NCBI GenBank assembly: GCA_030840415.1
Contig: JAVEEO010000341.1
Location: forward strand, 1 to 5,756
Source of the DNA: Pseudonocardiales bacterium
GTDB lineage: Bacteria > Actinomycetota > Actinomycetes > Mycobacteriales > Jatrophihabitantaceae
Reading direction: 5' to 3'
DNA length: 5,756 nucleotides
Both the position numbers and the translations under genes were made by a program. The number at the start of each line of letters is the position of its first letter. The stretch's first letter is position 1. The notes under the pieces were generated by a model. It had not been told where the DNA came from and did not search any database. It saw only the letters and a list, made by a program, of their open reading frames with translations. Below are positions 1-5,734 of the stretch, in pieces.

Positions 1-231
1 CCCTACGACTCGGTCAGCGAGCAGGTGCAGACCAGCCTGGAGGCCCAGCGGGTCCGCCGGGTGCTCGCCGATCTGACCCCGGTGCAGCGGGAGGCGGTCA
101 CGCTCGCCTACTTCGGCGGTTACACCCATACCGAGGTGGCCGAGTTGCTCACCGTGCCACTGGGAACGGTGAAGACCCGAATCCGGGACGGCTTGATCAG
201 GATGCGCGACGCACTGGGGGTGATGGCATGA
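1..231 (+). CDS. sigK: ECF RNA polymerase sigma factor, SigK-like, C-terminal part (5' end outside window)
   Basis: The frame is open from base 1 to the TGA at 229-231, so only the last 76 residues of the protein are here. They form sigma region 4 (sigma70_r4), the helix-turn-helix that reads the -35 element. The segment LADLTPVQREAVTLAYFGG is the usual first helix. THTEVAELLTVPLGTVKTRI is the HTH with its recognition helix, and DGLIRMRDALGV forms the tail. The wording is close to actinobacterial SigK, an ECF factor released by the membrane anti-sigma RskA. The next gene is an RskA homologue overlapping by ATGA, which supports this assignment. Region 2 and the promoter lie upstream and cannot be judged. 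A GTG at 25 is internal, because the reading frame continues upstream of it. The family call is firm; the exact SigK identity is less certain because most of the protein is missing. Confidence 0.85.
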   Translation, partial: PYDSVSEQVQTSLEAQRVRRVLADLTPVQREAVTLAYFGGYTHTEVAELLTVPLGTVKTRIRDGLIRMRDALGVMA

Positions 232-956
232 CCGACGATCTGAGCGTGCTGGCCGGCGCCTACGCCCTCGACGCCCTCGACGACGACGAGCGAGCGGTGT
301 TCGAGGAGCACCTGCGCAGCTGCCCCGAGTGTGCCGAGGAGGTTCGCGGGCTGCGCAACGCGGCCGCCGAGTTGAGCCAGCTCACCGAGGCCGTCCCGCC
401 GCCGCAACTGCGGGCCGCCGTCCTCGGTGCCGTCGCGCAGAGCCGGCCGCTGCCACCGCGGGTCGACGGCGCGCGGGTGCTGCCGCTGCGCCGCAACCGG
501 ACCGCCGCACTCTGGCAGGGGCTGGCCGCGGCCTGCGCGCTGATCGCCATCGTCGTCTCGGCCTGGGGCTACTCCCAGCACCGGCAGGCGCAGCGGGCGG
601 CCAACGCGCGGGTGTCGGTGGTCGAGTCGCTGCTCAGGGCCTCGGATGTCCGGGCCACCACCACCGCCATGAAGCAGGGCCAGGGCACCCTGATCTACTC
701 CCGCCGCGAGCACCGGCTGGTGCTGATCGGACGGGGCATGCCGGTGCTGCCGGCCGACGAGACCTACCAGCTGTGGATGATGACCCCGACCGGGCAGCCG
801 GTCTCGGGCGGGCTGTTCCGCCCGGACCCGAACGGCAACGTCGAGCTGCCGGCCTCCGGCGACCTGGACGGGGTGGACCAGATGGGCGTGTCGGTGGAAC
901 CGGCGGGTGGCTCGGCGCAGCCCACTCCGACCACCGTGCAGGTGCTCAAGCTCTGA
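228..956 (+). CDS. rskA: RskA-family anti-sigma-K factor with zinc-type anti-sigma motif, single-pass membrane protein
   Basis: A 242-residue protein that should hold the sigma factor encoded just upstream inactive at the membrane until a signal triggers its proteolysis. The cytoplasmic N-terminus (about 1-90) carries the anti-sigma zinc-binding pattern H28-x3-C32-x2-C35 within HLRSCPECAEEV. One hydrophobic segment spans about residues 95-115 (LWQGLAAACALIAIVVSAWG). The extracytoplasmic part (about 117-242) matches the RskA C-terminal domain, with landmarks TYQLWMM and GVSVEPAGGSAQPTP. The ATG at 228 overlaps the sigma-factor stop (ATGA) and is preceded by GGGGGTGAT at 216-224, a good Shine-Dalgarno, so the start is well supported and the two proteins are probably translationally coupled. 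Length and one-TM topology are normal for the family. The inducing signal cannot be read from the sequence. Confidence 0.92.
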   Translation: MTDDLSVLAGAYALDALDDDERAVFEEHLRSCPECAEEVRGLRNAAAELSQLTEAVPPPQLRAAVLGAVAQSRPLPPRVDGARVLPLRRNRTAALWQGLAAACALIAIVVSAWGYSQHRQAQRAANARVSVVESLLRASDVRATTTAMKQGQGTLIYSRREHRLVLIGRGMPVLPADETYQLWMMTPTGQPVSGGLFRPDPNGNVELPASGDLDGVDQMGVSVEPAGGSAQPTPTTVQVLKL

Positions 957-977
957 GCCGGCCGGCCCGGCACCGGA

Positions 978-983
978 TAGCGT
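978..983 (+). promoter_or_regulatory. Possible -10 element for a leaderless pxpA transcript
   Basis: TAGCGT fits the actinobacterial -10 pattern TAnnnT and lies exactly 7 nt before the ATG at 991. That is the spacing expected if transcription begins at the start codon and gives a leaderless mRNA. Such AT-containing hexamers are uncommon in this GC-rich sequence. No convincing -35 is seen 16-19 bases upstream, and the pxp genes could equally be read from the sigma-factor promoter, so this is tentative. Confidence 0.28.
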
Positions 984-990
984 GAAGGCC

Positions 991-1764
991 ATGCCGGACA
1001 GCCCGCAGATCGACCTGAACGCCGATCTCGGCGAGGGGTTCGGCGCCTGGGCCGGCGCCGGCACGGACGAGGCGCTGCTCGGCATCGTCACCAGCGCCAA
1101 CGTGGCCTGCGGCTTCCACGCCGGCGACCCGGTGATCATGCGCCGGGTGTGCGCCGAGGCGGTCCGGCGCGGCGTCGCGATCGGCGCCCAGGTCGGCTAC
1201 CGGGACCTGGTCGGCTTCGGCCGCCGACGGATCGACATCGCCCCGGACGACCTGGCCGCCGACGTGCTCTACCAGCTGGGCGCCCTGGACGGCTTCGCCC
1301 GGGTGGCCGGTGGCACGGTCGGCTACCTCAAACCACACGGCGCGCTGTACTCGGCCGCCGCCACCGACGCCGGCCAAGCCGGTGCCCTGGTCAGCGCGCT
1401 GCTCGCCTGGGACCGGCCGCTGCCGGTGCTGACGCTGCCGGGTTCCGCGCTGGCCATCGCCGCCGCGGCGGCCGGCCTGCCGGTGGTGGTCGAGGCCTTC
1501 TGCGACCGGGGCTACCGCGCCGACGGCTCGCTGGTCCCCCGCGACCAGCCCGGCGCGCTGCTGCACGACCCCGCCGCGATCGCCGACCGGGCCCTGGCGA
1601 TGGTCACCGGGGCCGGGATCGAGGCGGTCGACGGCAGCCGGCTGGACGTCCGGCCCGGCTCGCTGTGCGTGCACGGCGACACCCCCGGCGCCGCCGAGAT
1701 CGCCCGGGCGGTGGCCGACCGGCTCACCGGAGCCGGAGTCCGGCTGGCCCCATTCGTGCCATGA
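991..1764 (+). CDS. pxpA: 5-oxoprolinase (ATP-hydrolysing) subunit PxpA, LamB/YcsF family
   Basis: A 257-residue cytoplasmic protein, close to the usual 245-255. With PxpB and PxpC it forms the prokaryotic 5-oxoprolinase that converts 5-oxoproline plus ATP to glutamate, clearing a damage product of glutamine and glutamate. The LamB/YcsF signatures are clear: IDLNADLGEGFGAW near residue 7, SANVACGFHAGDP, AIGAQVGYRDLVGFGRR, YLKPHGALY, EAFCDRGYRADGSLVPR and SLCVHGDTPGA. The ATG at 991 places the conserved IDLNADLGEG at the normal distance from the N-terminus. The frame is open further upstream (GTG at 982 and earlier), but those codons add sequence unlike the family. The start lacks a well-spaced Shine-Dalgarno and has a possible -10 element 7 nt upstream, consistent with a leaderless message. 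It begins 34 bases after rskA and overlaps pxpB by ATGA. Confidence 0.96.
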   Translation: MPDSPQIDLNADLGEGFGAWAGAGTDEALLGIVTSANVACGFHAGDPVIMRRVCAEAVRRGVAIGAQVGYRDLVGFGRRRIDIAPDDLAADVLYQLGALDGFARVAGGTVGYLKPHGALYSAAATDAGQAGALVSALLAWDRPLPVLTLPGSALAIAAAAAGLPVVVEAFCDRGYRADGSLVPRDQPGALLHDPAAIADRALAMVTGAGIEAVDGSRLDVRPGSLCVHGDTPGAAEIARAVADRLTGAGVRLAPFVP

Positions 1765-2390
1765 CCGGCTGGCGGCTGCTGCCCTACGGCACCGGTGCGG
1801 TGCTGGTCGAGCTGGCCGGTGCCGAGAACGTGCTGCCGTCGCGCGATGCCCTGCTGTCGCAGGGGCATCCGGCGGTGCGCGCGGTGGTGCCGGCGGCCCG
1901 CACGGTACTGGTCGAGTTCGATCCGGACGCGGTTGCGGTAGCCGACCTGCGGGCCTGGATGGAGCGCTGCCTGGCCGCCCCCGCGCCGCCGGCGACCGGT
2001 GCCGAACCCGATCCCCCGGTGGAGCTGGCGGTGCGCTACGACGGCGCGGACCTGCCCTTCGTCGCCCGGCAGTGCGGCCTGCCGGTGGCCGAGGTGATCC
2101 GGCGGCACAGCGCGGCTGAGTACACCGTGCAGTTCTGCGGCTTCGCCCCGGGCTTCGGCTACCTCAGCGGCCTGGACCCGGCGTTGCGACTTCCCCGGCT
2201 GGCCAGCCCGCGACCGGCGGTGCCGGCCGGCTCGGTCGCCATCGCCGGGGAGTTCACTGGGGTGTACCCGCGCAGCTCGCCGGGCGGCTGGCTGCTGCTG
2301 GGCCGCACCGACGCCGTGCTGTTCGACCTCGACCGCCGGCCGCCGGCCCTGCTGCGCCCGGGCACCGCCGTGCGGTTGAGGTCGGTGTGA
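1761..2390 (+). CDS. pxpB: 5-oxoprolinase subunit PxpB (KipI-like allophanate hydrolase subunit 1 family)
   Basis: A 209-residue protein of the KipI / allophanate hydrolase subunit 1 family (AHS1), the PxpB component of the ATP-dependent 5-oxoprolinase, which works with PxpC. The family hallmark FCGFAPGFGYLSG lies near residues 125-137, followed by LPRLASPRPAVPAGSVAIAG and TGVYPRSSPGGWLLLGRTD. The N-terminal GWRLLPYGTGAVLVEL is also typical of the first strand of this fold. The ATG at 1761 overlaps the pxpA stop (ATGA). The nearest GGAG is about 22 nt upstream, so initiation probably relies on coupling to pxpA translation. The stop TGA at 2388-2390 lies in the first copy of a 24-bp repeat and overlaps the first GTG of pxpC. 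KipI in Bacillus also inhibits a sporulation kinase, but the complete pxpABC set here favours the 5-oxoprolinase role. Confidence 0.95.
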   Translation: MTGWRLLPYGTGAVLVELAGAENVLPSRDALLSQGHPAVRAVVPAARTVLVEFDPDAVAVADLRAWMERCLAAPAPPATGAEPDPPVELAVRYDGADLPFVARQCGLPVAEVIRRHSAAEYTVQFCGFAPGFGYLSGLDPALRLPRLASPRPAVPAGSVAIAGEFTGVYPRSSPGGWLLLGRTDAVLFDLDRRPPALLRPGTAVRLRSV

Positions 2391-2445
2391 GCGGCGTGGT
2401 TGAGGTCGGGGTGAGCGGCGTGGTTGAGGCCGGTGTGAGCGCCAC
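2374..2445 (+). repeat. Three tandem copies of a 24-bp unit at the pxpB/pxpC junction
   Basis: The units lie at 2374-2397, 2398-2421 and 2422-2445, with no gap. Units 1 and 2 differ at one base. Unit 3 differs from unit 1 at four positions, three of them in its last four bases. Each unit contains TTGAGG followed closely by GTGAGC, that is a Shine-Dalgarno-like GAGG 5 nt before a GTG codon (GTGs at 2387, 2411 and 2435). Because 24 is a multiple of three, all three GTGs share the pxpC frame. The pxpB stop lies in unit 1. Confidence 0.93.
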
Positions 2446-3361
2446 CCCCCGCACTCTCGAGGTGCTGGCCGCCGGCCCGCTGGCCACCGTGCAGGACCTC
2501 GGGCGGGCCGGCCTGGCCGACCTCGGCGTCAGCCGCAGCGGCGCGGCCGACCGCGGCGCGTTGCGGCTGGCCAACCGGCTGGTCGGCAACAACGAGGCCG
2601 CGGCCGGGATCGAGTTCACCCTGGGCGGCCTGGTGGTGCGGCTCACCGCTGCCGCCACCGTCGCCTTCACCGGCGCCCGCTGCGAGCTGTCCGGCTTTCC
2701 CGGCGGCTGGCACACCGCGCTCAGCTGCCCGGCCGGCACCGTGCTGGCGCTCGGGACGCCGTCGGCCGGCCTGCGCAGCTACCTGGCGGTCCGGGGCGGC
2801 CTGGCGGAGCCGCCGGTGCTGGGGTCCAGATCGACCGACACCTTGTCCGGTCTCGGTCCGGCCGTGCTGGCCGCCGGCCGGCAGCTCGCGATCGGCACGG
2901 CAGCTCCCGGCCAGCCCGGCGAGGATCCGGGCCGACCGCGCGAACGTCCGGGCTGGCCGGACGGCGCCGAGCCGCTGGTCACCGTGGGAGTCGCGGCCGG
3001 CCCGCGAGCGGACTGGTTCTGCCTCGACGGCCTGTTCGACGCCCGGTGGCAGGTCCTGCCGGACAGCAACCGGATCGGCACCCGGCTGGCCGGGCCGGCG
3101 CTGCGGCTGCGTCCGGGCTTCGAACGGGCCGCCGCGCAATTGCCGTCCGAGCCGACCCTGCCCGGGGCGGTTCAGGTGCCACCGGACGGCCAGCCGATCG
3201 TGCTCGGCCCGGACGCCCCGGTCACCGGTGGTTACCCGGTCGTCGCCGTGCTGCCCGCCGCCGAGTTGGACCTGCTGGCGCAGTTGCGGCCCGGCAGCGG
3301 AGTGCGGTTGGTCAGCCTGCCGATCGACCCTCGGTCCGTAGCGGCCGGCCGACCGAGGTGA
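2387..3361 (+). CDS. pxpC: 5-oxoprolinase subunit PxpC (biotin-dependent carboxyltransferase / AHS2 family)
   Basis: PxpC belongs to the allophanate hydrolase subunit 2 (AHS2) family and completes the PxpABC 5-oxoprolinase. Family landmarks are LATVQDLGRAGLADLGVSRS near the N-terminus, GAADRGALRLANRLVGN, YLAVRGGLAEPPVLGSRSTD, and at the C-terminus VTGGYPVVAVLPAAELD then LRPGSGVRLVSL. The start is ambiguous. GTG at 2387 overlaps the pxpB stop (GTGA) and gives 324 residues. GTGs at 2411 and 2435 are in frame, have the same upstream GAGG, and give 316 or 308 residues. The family usually begins just before the EVLxxGxxxTVQDLG strand, so 2435 best fits the usual length of about 310. The earlier starts add a repeat-encoded tail, SGVVEVGVSGVVEAG. 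The last codons (PIDPRSVAAGRPR) run 50 bases into the opposite-strand gene and are probably not conserved. Confidence 0.94.
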   Translation: MSGVVEVGVSGVVEAGVSATPRTLEVLAAGPLATVQDLGRAGLADLGVSRSGAADRGALRLANRLVGNNEAAAGIEFTLGGLVVRLTAAATVAFTGARCELSGFPGGWHTALSCPAGTVLALGTPSAGLRSYLAVRGGLAEPPVLGSRSTDTLSGLGPAVLAAGRQLAIGTAAPGQPGEDPGRPRERPGWPDGAEPLVTVGVAAGPRADWFCLDGLFDARWQVLPDSNRIGTRLAGPALRLRPGFERAAAQLPSEPTLPGAVQVPPDGQPIVLGPDAPVTGGYPVVAVLPAAELDLLAQLRPGSGVRLVSLPIDPRSVAAGRPR

Positions 3362-4859
3362 TGCACTTGCCGTCGGTCAGCCGCCACTTCCAGCCGTGCA
3401 TCTGGCAGGTCAGCACCCCGTCGGCGACCTTTCCGAACCGGGTCAGGTCGGCCTTGAGGTGCGGGCAGCGGCGCTGGAAGCTCCAGCCGTCCATCGTGAT
3501 CGTCTCGTGGTCGTTGGCGGCTTCGGCGAAGTAGCCCTCGGCGTAGTTCAGCCGCTCCTCGGACAGACACTTGAAGAAGGTGTATACGAACTCGTTGTAC
3601 GGCCCGACCCGGGTGGCGGTGAAGCGGCAGGACAGGAACAGCGAGTTCACCCAGTCGATCTCGTGCTCGAAGATCAGCTGCTCCAGGTAGACCCGCTTGG
3701 TCTGGAACCGGTAGCGGACCTTCTCCTCGGCGTACAACCGCACCTCGCGGGCGACGAAATCGATCAGCAGGTCGACGTCACCGCGCTCGTCGTCGGTCGC
3801 CGTGAACCGGACCCCGCCGTTGATGCCGGCCGCCATCTGGTCGGCCTCCTCCAGCAACGGGGTGAACCAGGCCTTGAGCTCAGCCAGCACGTCGATCTCG
3901 GGATGGGCCCAGCCGGCCTTCTGCCGCTCCACCTCCGGTTGCCGCCGCGCCTGCAGGTCGAGCAGGTAGCTGGTCTTGTCGGCGAACAGCTTGTCCACTT
4001 CGGCATCGGAGATCGGGTGCTCCACCGGGCAGTCCGGCTGGTCCAGGTGCGCCACCGAGCCCGGCAGCAGCAATCGCCCGTTGTCGCGACCGCGCTCGAC
4101 CAGCCAGTCCAGGTAAACCTGCTGGTCGGGGAAGATGTTGGACTCGTCGCCGAAGATGTCGTTGAAACCCCAGAGCTCCTCGTCGAGGAAGCACGGCGGC
4201 CCCGCGCTGGGAAAGACGTAGCCGGCCTGCAGGTCGTCGATATAGCGCAGGCTGCGGTCGAACTGGCGCTCGCGCTTGGTCGCGCCGAGGGCCTGCTTGG
4301 CCCGCTTGGGCAGGTCATAGACCATCGGGAACCAGATCGCGCCGGAGAACTGCAGCAGGTGCGCGTCGACATGGCCGAGCTTGGCGAAGCGGGTCAGGTC
4401 GGTGGGCCGGGCGTCGTTCTGGTTGAGCACGGTGTGGCGGCCGTCGGACAGCCACAGCGAGGAGTCACCGATCGGGCCGTCGGTCGGCGAGATCAGCGAA
4501 TCGACCATCACCTGCAGCCCGTCGAGGTCGAGCACCTCGTCGTTGCGAGTCCGGACGAAGGAGGTGAAGCCCAGTTCGCGCAGCTGGTCCTCGAGTTCGG
4601 TGGTCGGGTAGTTCGGCAGCAGGACGGCTGCCTTCTTGCTGACGTAGCGCTTGAGGTGCTCGGGGTCGAAATGGTCGCGGTGCAGGTGCGAGACGAACAG
4701 GTAGTCGACGTTGCCGAAGGTGTCCCAGTCGAGTTGTGAGTTGTCCGGAAAGGGAAACCAGGAACCGAAATAGGCCGGGTTCACCCATGGGTCGGTGAGC
4801 ACGCTGCCGAACTCGGTCTCGATCAGCACGCTGGCATGGCCTAGGCCGGTCAGTCGCAT
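3312..4859 (-). CDS. MBL-fold metallo-hydrolase fused to a C-terminal Rieske [2Fe-2S] domain
   Basis: A 515-residue protein with two metal modules and no signal peptide or membrane segment, so cytoplasmic. Residues about 1-270 are a metallo-beta-lactamase fold of the UlaG-like type: LTGLGHASVLIET at the N-terminus, then the metal motif H58-x-H60-x-D62-H63 in VSHLHRDHFD. A charged helical stretch follows (about 290-420). The C-terminus (about 440-510) is a Rieske domain with C465-x-H467 (RCPHLKADL) and C485-x2-H488 (TCQMHGWKW), the ligand set for a [2Fe-2S] cluster. The same two folds occur in CMP-N-acetylneuraminate hydroxylase, with the Rieske domain at the other end, so an iron-dependent oxygenase is more plausible than a simple hydrolase; the substrate is unknown. 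The ATG at 4859 is chosen because GGAG (4868-4871) lies 8 nt upstream and MRLTGLGHAS begins the fold. The open frame continues to 5051, but that part overlaps rdgB and is low-complexity. The gene lies 79 bases after rdgB and may be co-transcribed. Confidence 0.9.
   Translation of the reverse strand: MRLTGLGHASVLIETEFGSVLTDPWVNPAYFGSWFPFPDNSQLDWDTFGNVDYLFVSHLHRDHFDPEHLKRYVSKKAAVLLPNYPTTELEDQLRELGFTSFVRTRNDEVLDLDGLQVMVDSLISPTDGPIGDSSLWLSDGRHTVLNQNDARPTDLTRFAKLGHVDAHLLQFSGAIWFPMVYDLPKRAKQALGATKRERQFDRSLRYIDDLQAGYVFPSAGPPCFLDEELWGFNDIFGDESNIFPDQQVYLDWLVERGRDNGRLLLPGSVAHLDQPDCPVEHPISDAEVDKLFADKTSYLLDLQARRQPEVERQKAGWAHPEIDVLAELKAWFTPLLEEADQMAAGINGGVRFTATDDERGDVDLLIDFVAREVRLYAEEKVRYRFQTKRVYLEQLIFEHEIDWVNSLFLSCRFTATRVGPYNEFVYTFFKCLSEERLNYAEGYFAEAANDHETITMDGWSFQRRCPHLKADLTRFGKVADGVLTCQMHGWKWRLTDGKCITSVGRPLRTEGRSAG
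3329..3358. terminator. Candidate bidirectional terminator hairpin in the convergent overlap
   Basis: A perfect 8-bp inverted repeat, CCTCGGTC at 3329-3336 and GACCGAGG at 3351-3358, encloses a 14-nt GC-rich loop. It sits just before the pxpC stop (3359-3361) and in the final codons of the minus-strand gene, where both convergent transcripts must end. No T-run follows on either strand, so it is not a classical intrinsic terminator. High-GC actinobacteria often use hairpins without a U-tract, so the call rests on stem and position only. Confidence 0.4.
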
Positions 4860-4893
4860 GAACCGTGCTCCACTTCTGTTCCGGGACTCCCCT

Positions 4894-4899
4894 ACGTTA
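4894..4899 (-). promoter_or_regulatory. Possible -10 element upstream of the MBL-Rieske gene
   Basis: Read on the minus strand, this is TAACGT (TAnnnT) in the short AT-rich island GTTAACGTA within the 79-base gap after rdgB. It would start transcription near 4887 and leave a leader of about 28 nt that includes the GTGGAG ribosome site at 4868-4873. No recognisable -35 lies at normal spacing, so the gene may simply be co-transcribed with rdgB. Confidence 0.22.
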
Positions 4900-4938
4900 A
4901 CCGCTGCCGGCCGGTCGGACTGCCCGCTCGAGTTGCTG

Positions 4939-5559
4939 CTAGTCCGGGGTGTCGTGGCCGTCGAGGGCCCGCAGCAGGAACGGCAGCAGCTCGCGCAGTG
5001 CCCGGCCGCGGTGGCTGATTTCGTCCTTCTCATCGGCGGGCAGCTCGGCACTGGTCAGGGTGAGACCGTCGGGTACGAAGATCGGGTCGTAGCCGAAACC
5101 ATTGCTGCCGCGGGCCTGACGGATCAGCCGGCCGGGCATCCGGCCCTCGCGCACCACCTGGCTGCCGTCCGGGGTGACCAGCGCCGCGGCACACACGAAC
5201 GCCGCCCCCAGCCGGTCCTCGGGAGTGTCGGCCAGCTGCTCCAGCAGCAGCGCGAGGTTGGCGGCGTCGTCGTGCCGGGCACCGGCCCAGCGGGCCGACA
5301 GCACCCCCGGCATGCCGTTGAGCGCGTCCACCGCCAGCCCGGAGTCGTCGGCCACCGTCACCAGGCCGGTGTGCTTGACCGCCTCGATGGCCTTGATCAG
5401 GGCGTTCTCGGCGAAGGTGGCGCCTGATTCGGGCACCTCGTCGAAAGCCGGCACGTCGGCCAGCCCCAGCACCTCGACCGCCATCCGCGGAGCGAGGATG
5501 CGCCGCAGCTCGTCGAGCTTCTTGGCGTTGCGGGTGGCCAGCAGCAACCGGGCCGTCAC
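4939..5559 (-). CDS. rdgB: RdgB/HAM1 non-canonical purine NTP pyrophosphatase (XTP/dITP diphosphatase)
   Basis: A 206-residue cytoplasmic enzyme of the usual length. It hydrolyses ITP, dITP and XTP to the monophosphate plus pyrophosphate, keeping deaminated purines out of nucleic acids. Signatures in order: LLATRNAKKLDELRRIL (residues 5-22, substrate-binding TxNxxK), FAENALIKA, VADDSGLAVDAL with the catalytic aspartates D71/D72, GVLSARWAG, GRMPGRLIRQARGSNGFGYD (139-158) and EKDEISHRGRAL (177-188, SHR motif). The start is the GTG at 5559: an in-frame TGA a short way upstream blocks any longer start, and VTARLLLATRNAKK is the normal N-terminus. The GTG forms a GTGA overlap with a micro-ORF encoded by the upstream repeat array, so translation is probably coupled to it. 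In actinobacteria rdgB usually follows rph (RNase PH), which would lie beyond the right edge; this is inference. Confidence 0.97.
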   Translation of the reverse strand: MTARLLLATRNAKKLDELRRILAPRMAVEVLGLADVPAFDEVPESGATFAENALIKAIEAVKHTGLVTVADDSGLAVDALNGMPGVLSARWAGARHDDAANLALLLEQLADTPEDRLGAAFVCAAALVTPDGSQVVREGRMPGRLIRQARGSNGFGYDPIFVPDGLTLTSAELPADEKDEISHRGRALRELLPFLLRALDGHDTPD

Positions 5560-5651
5560 TGCTTCACCGGCTCTTCGCGCAAGCGCTCATCGCAATTCGC
5601 TCCGCTCCTCATGAGCGGGGGTCGCGCTGGCAGGATCAGCTGCTCACTCAT
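5556..5651 (-). CDS. Repeat-encoded micro-ORF (31 residues) overlapping the rdgB start
   Basis: It begins MSEQLILPARPPLMRSGANC and ends DERLREEPVKQ, with the TGA at 5558-5556 sharing bases with the rdgB GTG (GTGA). Its ATG at 5651 overlaps the stop of the next micro-ORF upstream (ATGA). The second half matches the neighbouring micro-ORF (RSGANC, DERLREE). It has no recognisable domain and is too short for a confident protein call. Its likeliest role is to carry ribosomes into rdgB. Confidence 0.4.
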   Translation of the reverse strand: MSEQLILPARPPLMRSGANCDERLREEPVKQ

Positions 5652-5734
5652 CGCTTCATCCGCTCTTCGCGCAAGCGCTCATCGCGACAATTCGCTCCGC
5701 TCCTCGCTCGTTCCTCACTGCGATGCTCACTCAT
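5648..5734 (-). CDS. Repeat-encoded micro-ORF (28 residues), second unit
   Basis: It begins MSEHRSEERARSGANC and ends RDERLREERMKR, very polar and rich in Arg and Glu. Its TGA (5650-5648) overlaps the ATG of the following micro-ORF (ATGA), and its own ATG at 5734 overlaps an upstream stop in the same way. A chain of coupled micro-ORFs is therefore laid out with the 83-bp period. No function is recognised; it may not yield a stable peptide. Confidence 0.38.
   Translation of the reverse strand: MSEHRSEERARSGANCRDERLREERMKR

Noticed and set aside
957..971. GC palindrome GCCGGCCGGC and a small GCCG/CGGC hairpin between rskA and pxpA, considered as a terminator.
   Set aside because: A 4-bp stem with no T-run; such GC palindromes are expected by chance at this composition.
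120..1139. A long minus-strand open frame across sigK, rskA and pxpA.
   Set aside because: Low-complexity R/G/H/P-rich translation with no family motif, crossing three well-supported plus-strand genes.
946..1674. A minus-strand open frame antisense to pxpA.
   Set aside because: A repetitive G/A/V/R/D translation without motifs; pxpA on the other strand is unambiguous.
1149..1760. N-terminal extension of pxpB in its open frame back to 1149.
   Set aside because: The extension is arginine- and proline-rich out-of-frame pxpA sequence. ATG 1761 overlaps the pxpA stop and begins the family fold.
3396..4739. A 447-codon plus-strand open frame antisense to the MBL-Rieske gene.
   Set aside because: Its translation is rich in V, L, E, G and Q without domain motifs and mirrors the codon bias of the opposite gene. 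The minus-strand frame has clear MBL and Rieske motifs, so this is a high-GC shadow.
4860..5051. 64-residue N-terminal extension of the MBL-Rieske protein.
   Set aside because: Ser/Cys/Thr-rich, overlapping the end of rdgB. ATG 4859 has a well-placed GGAG and the correct fold start.
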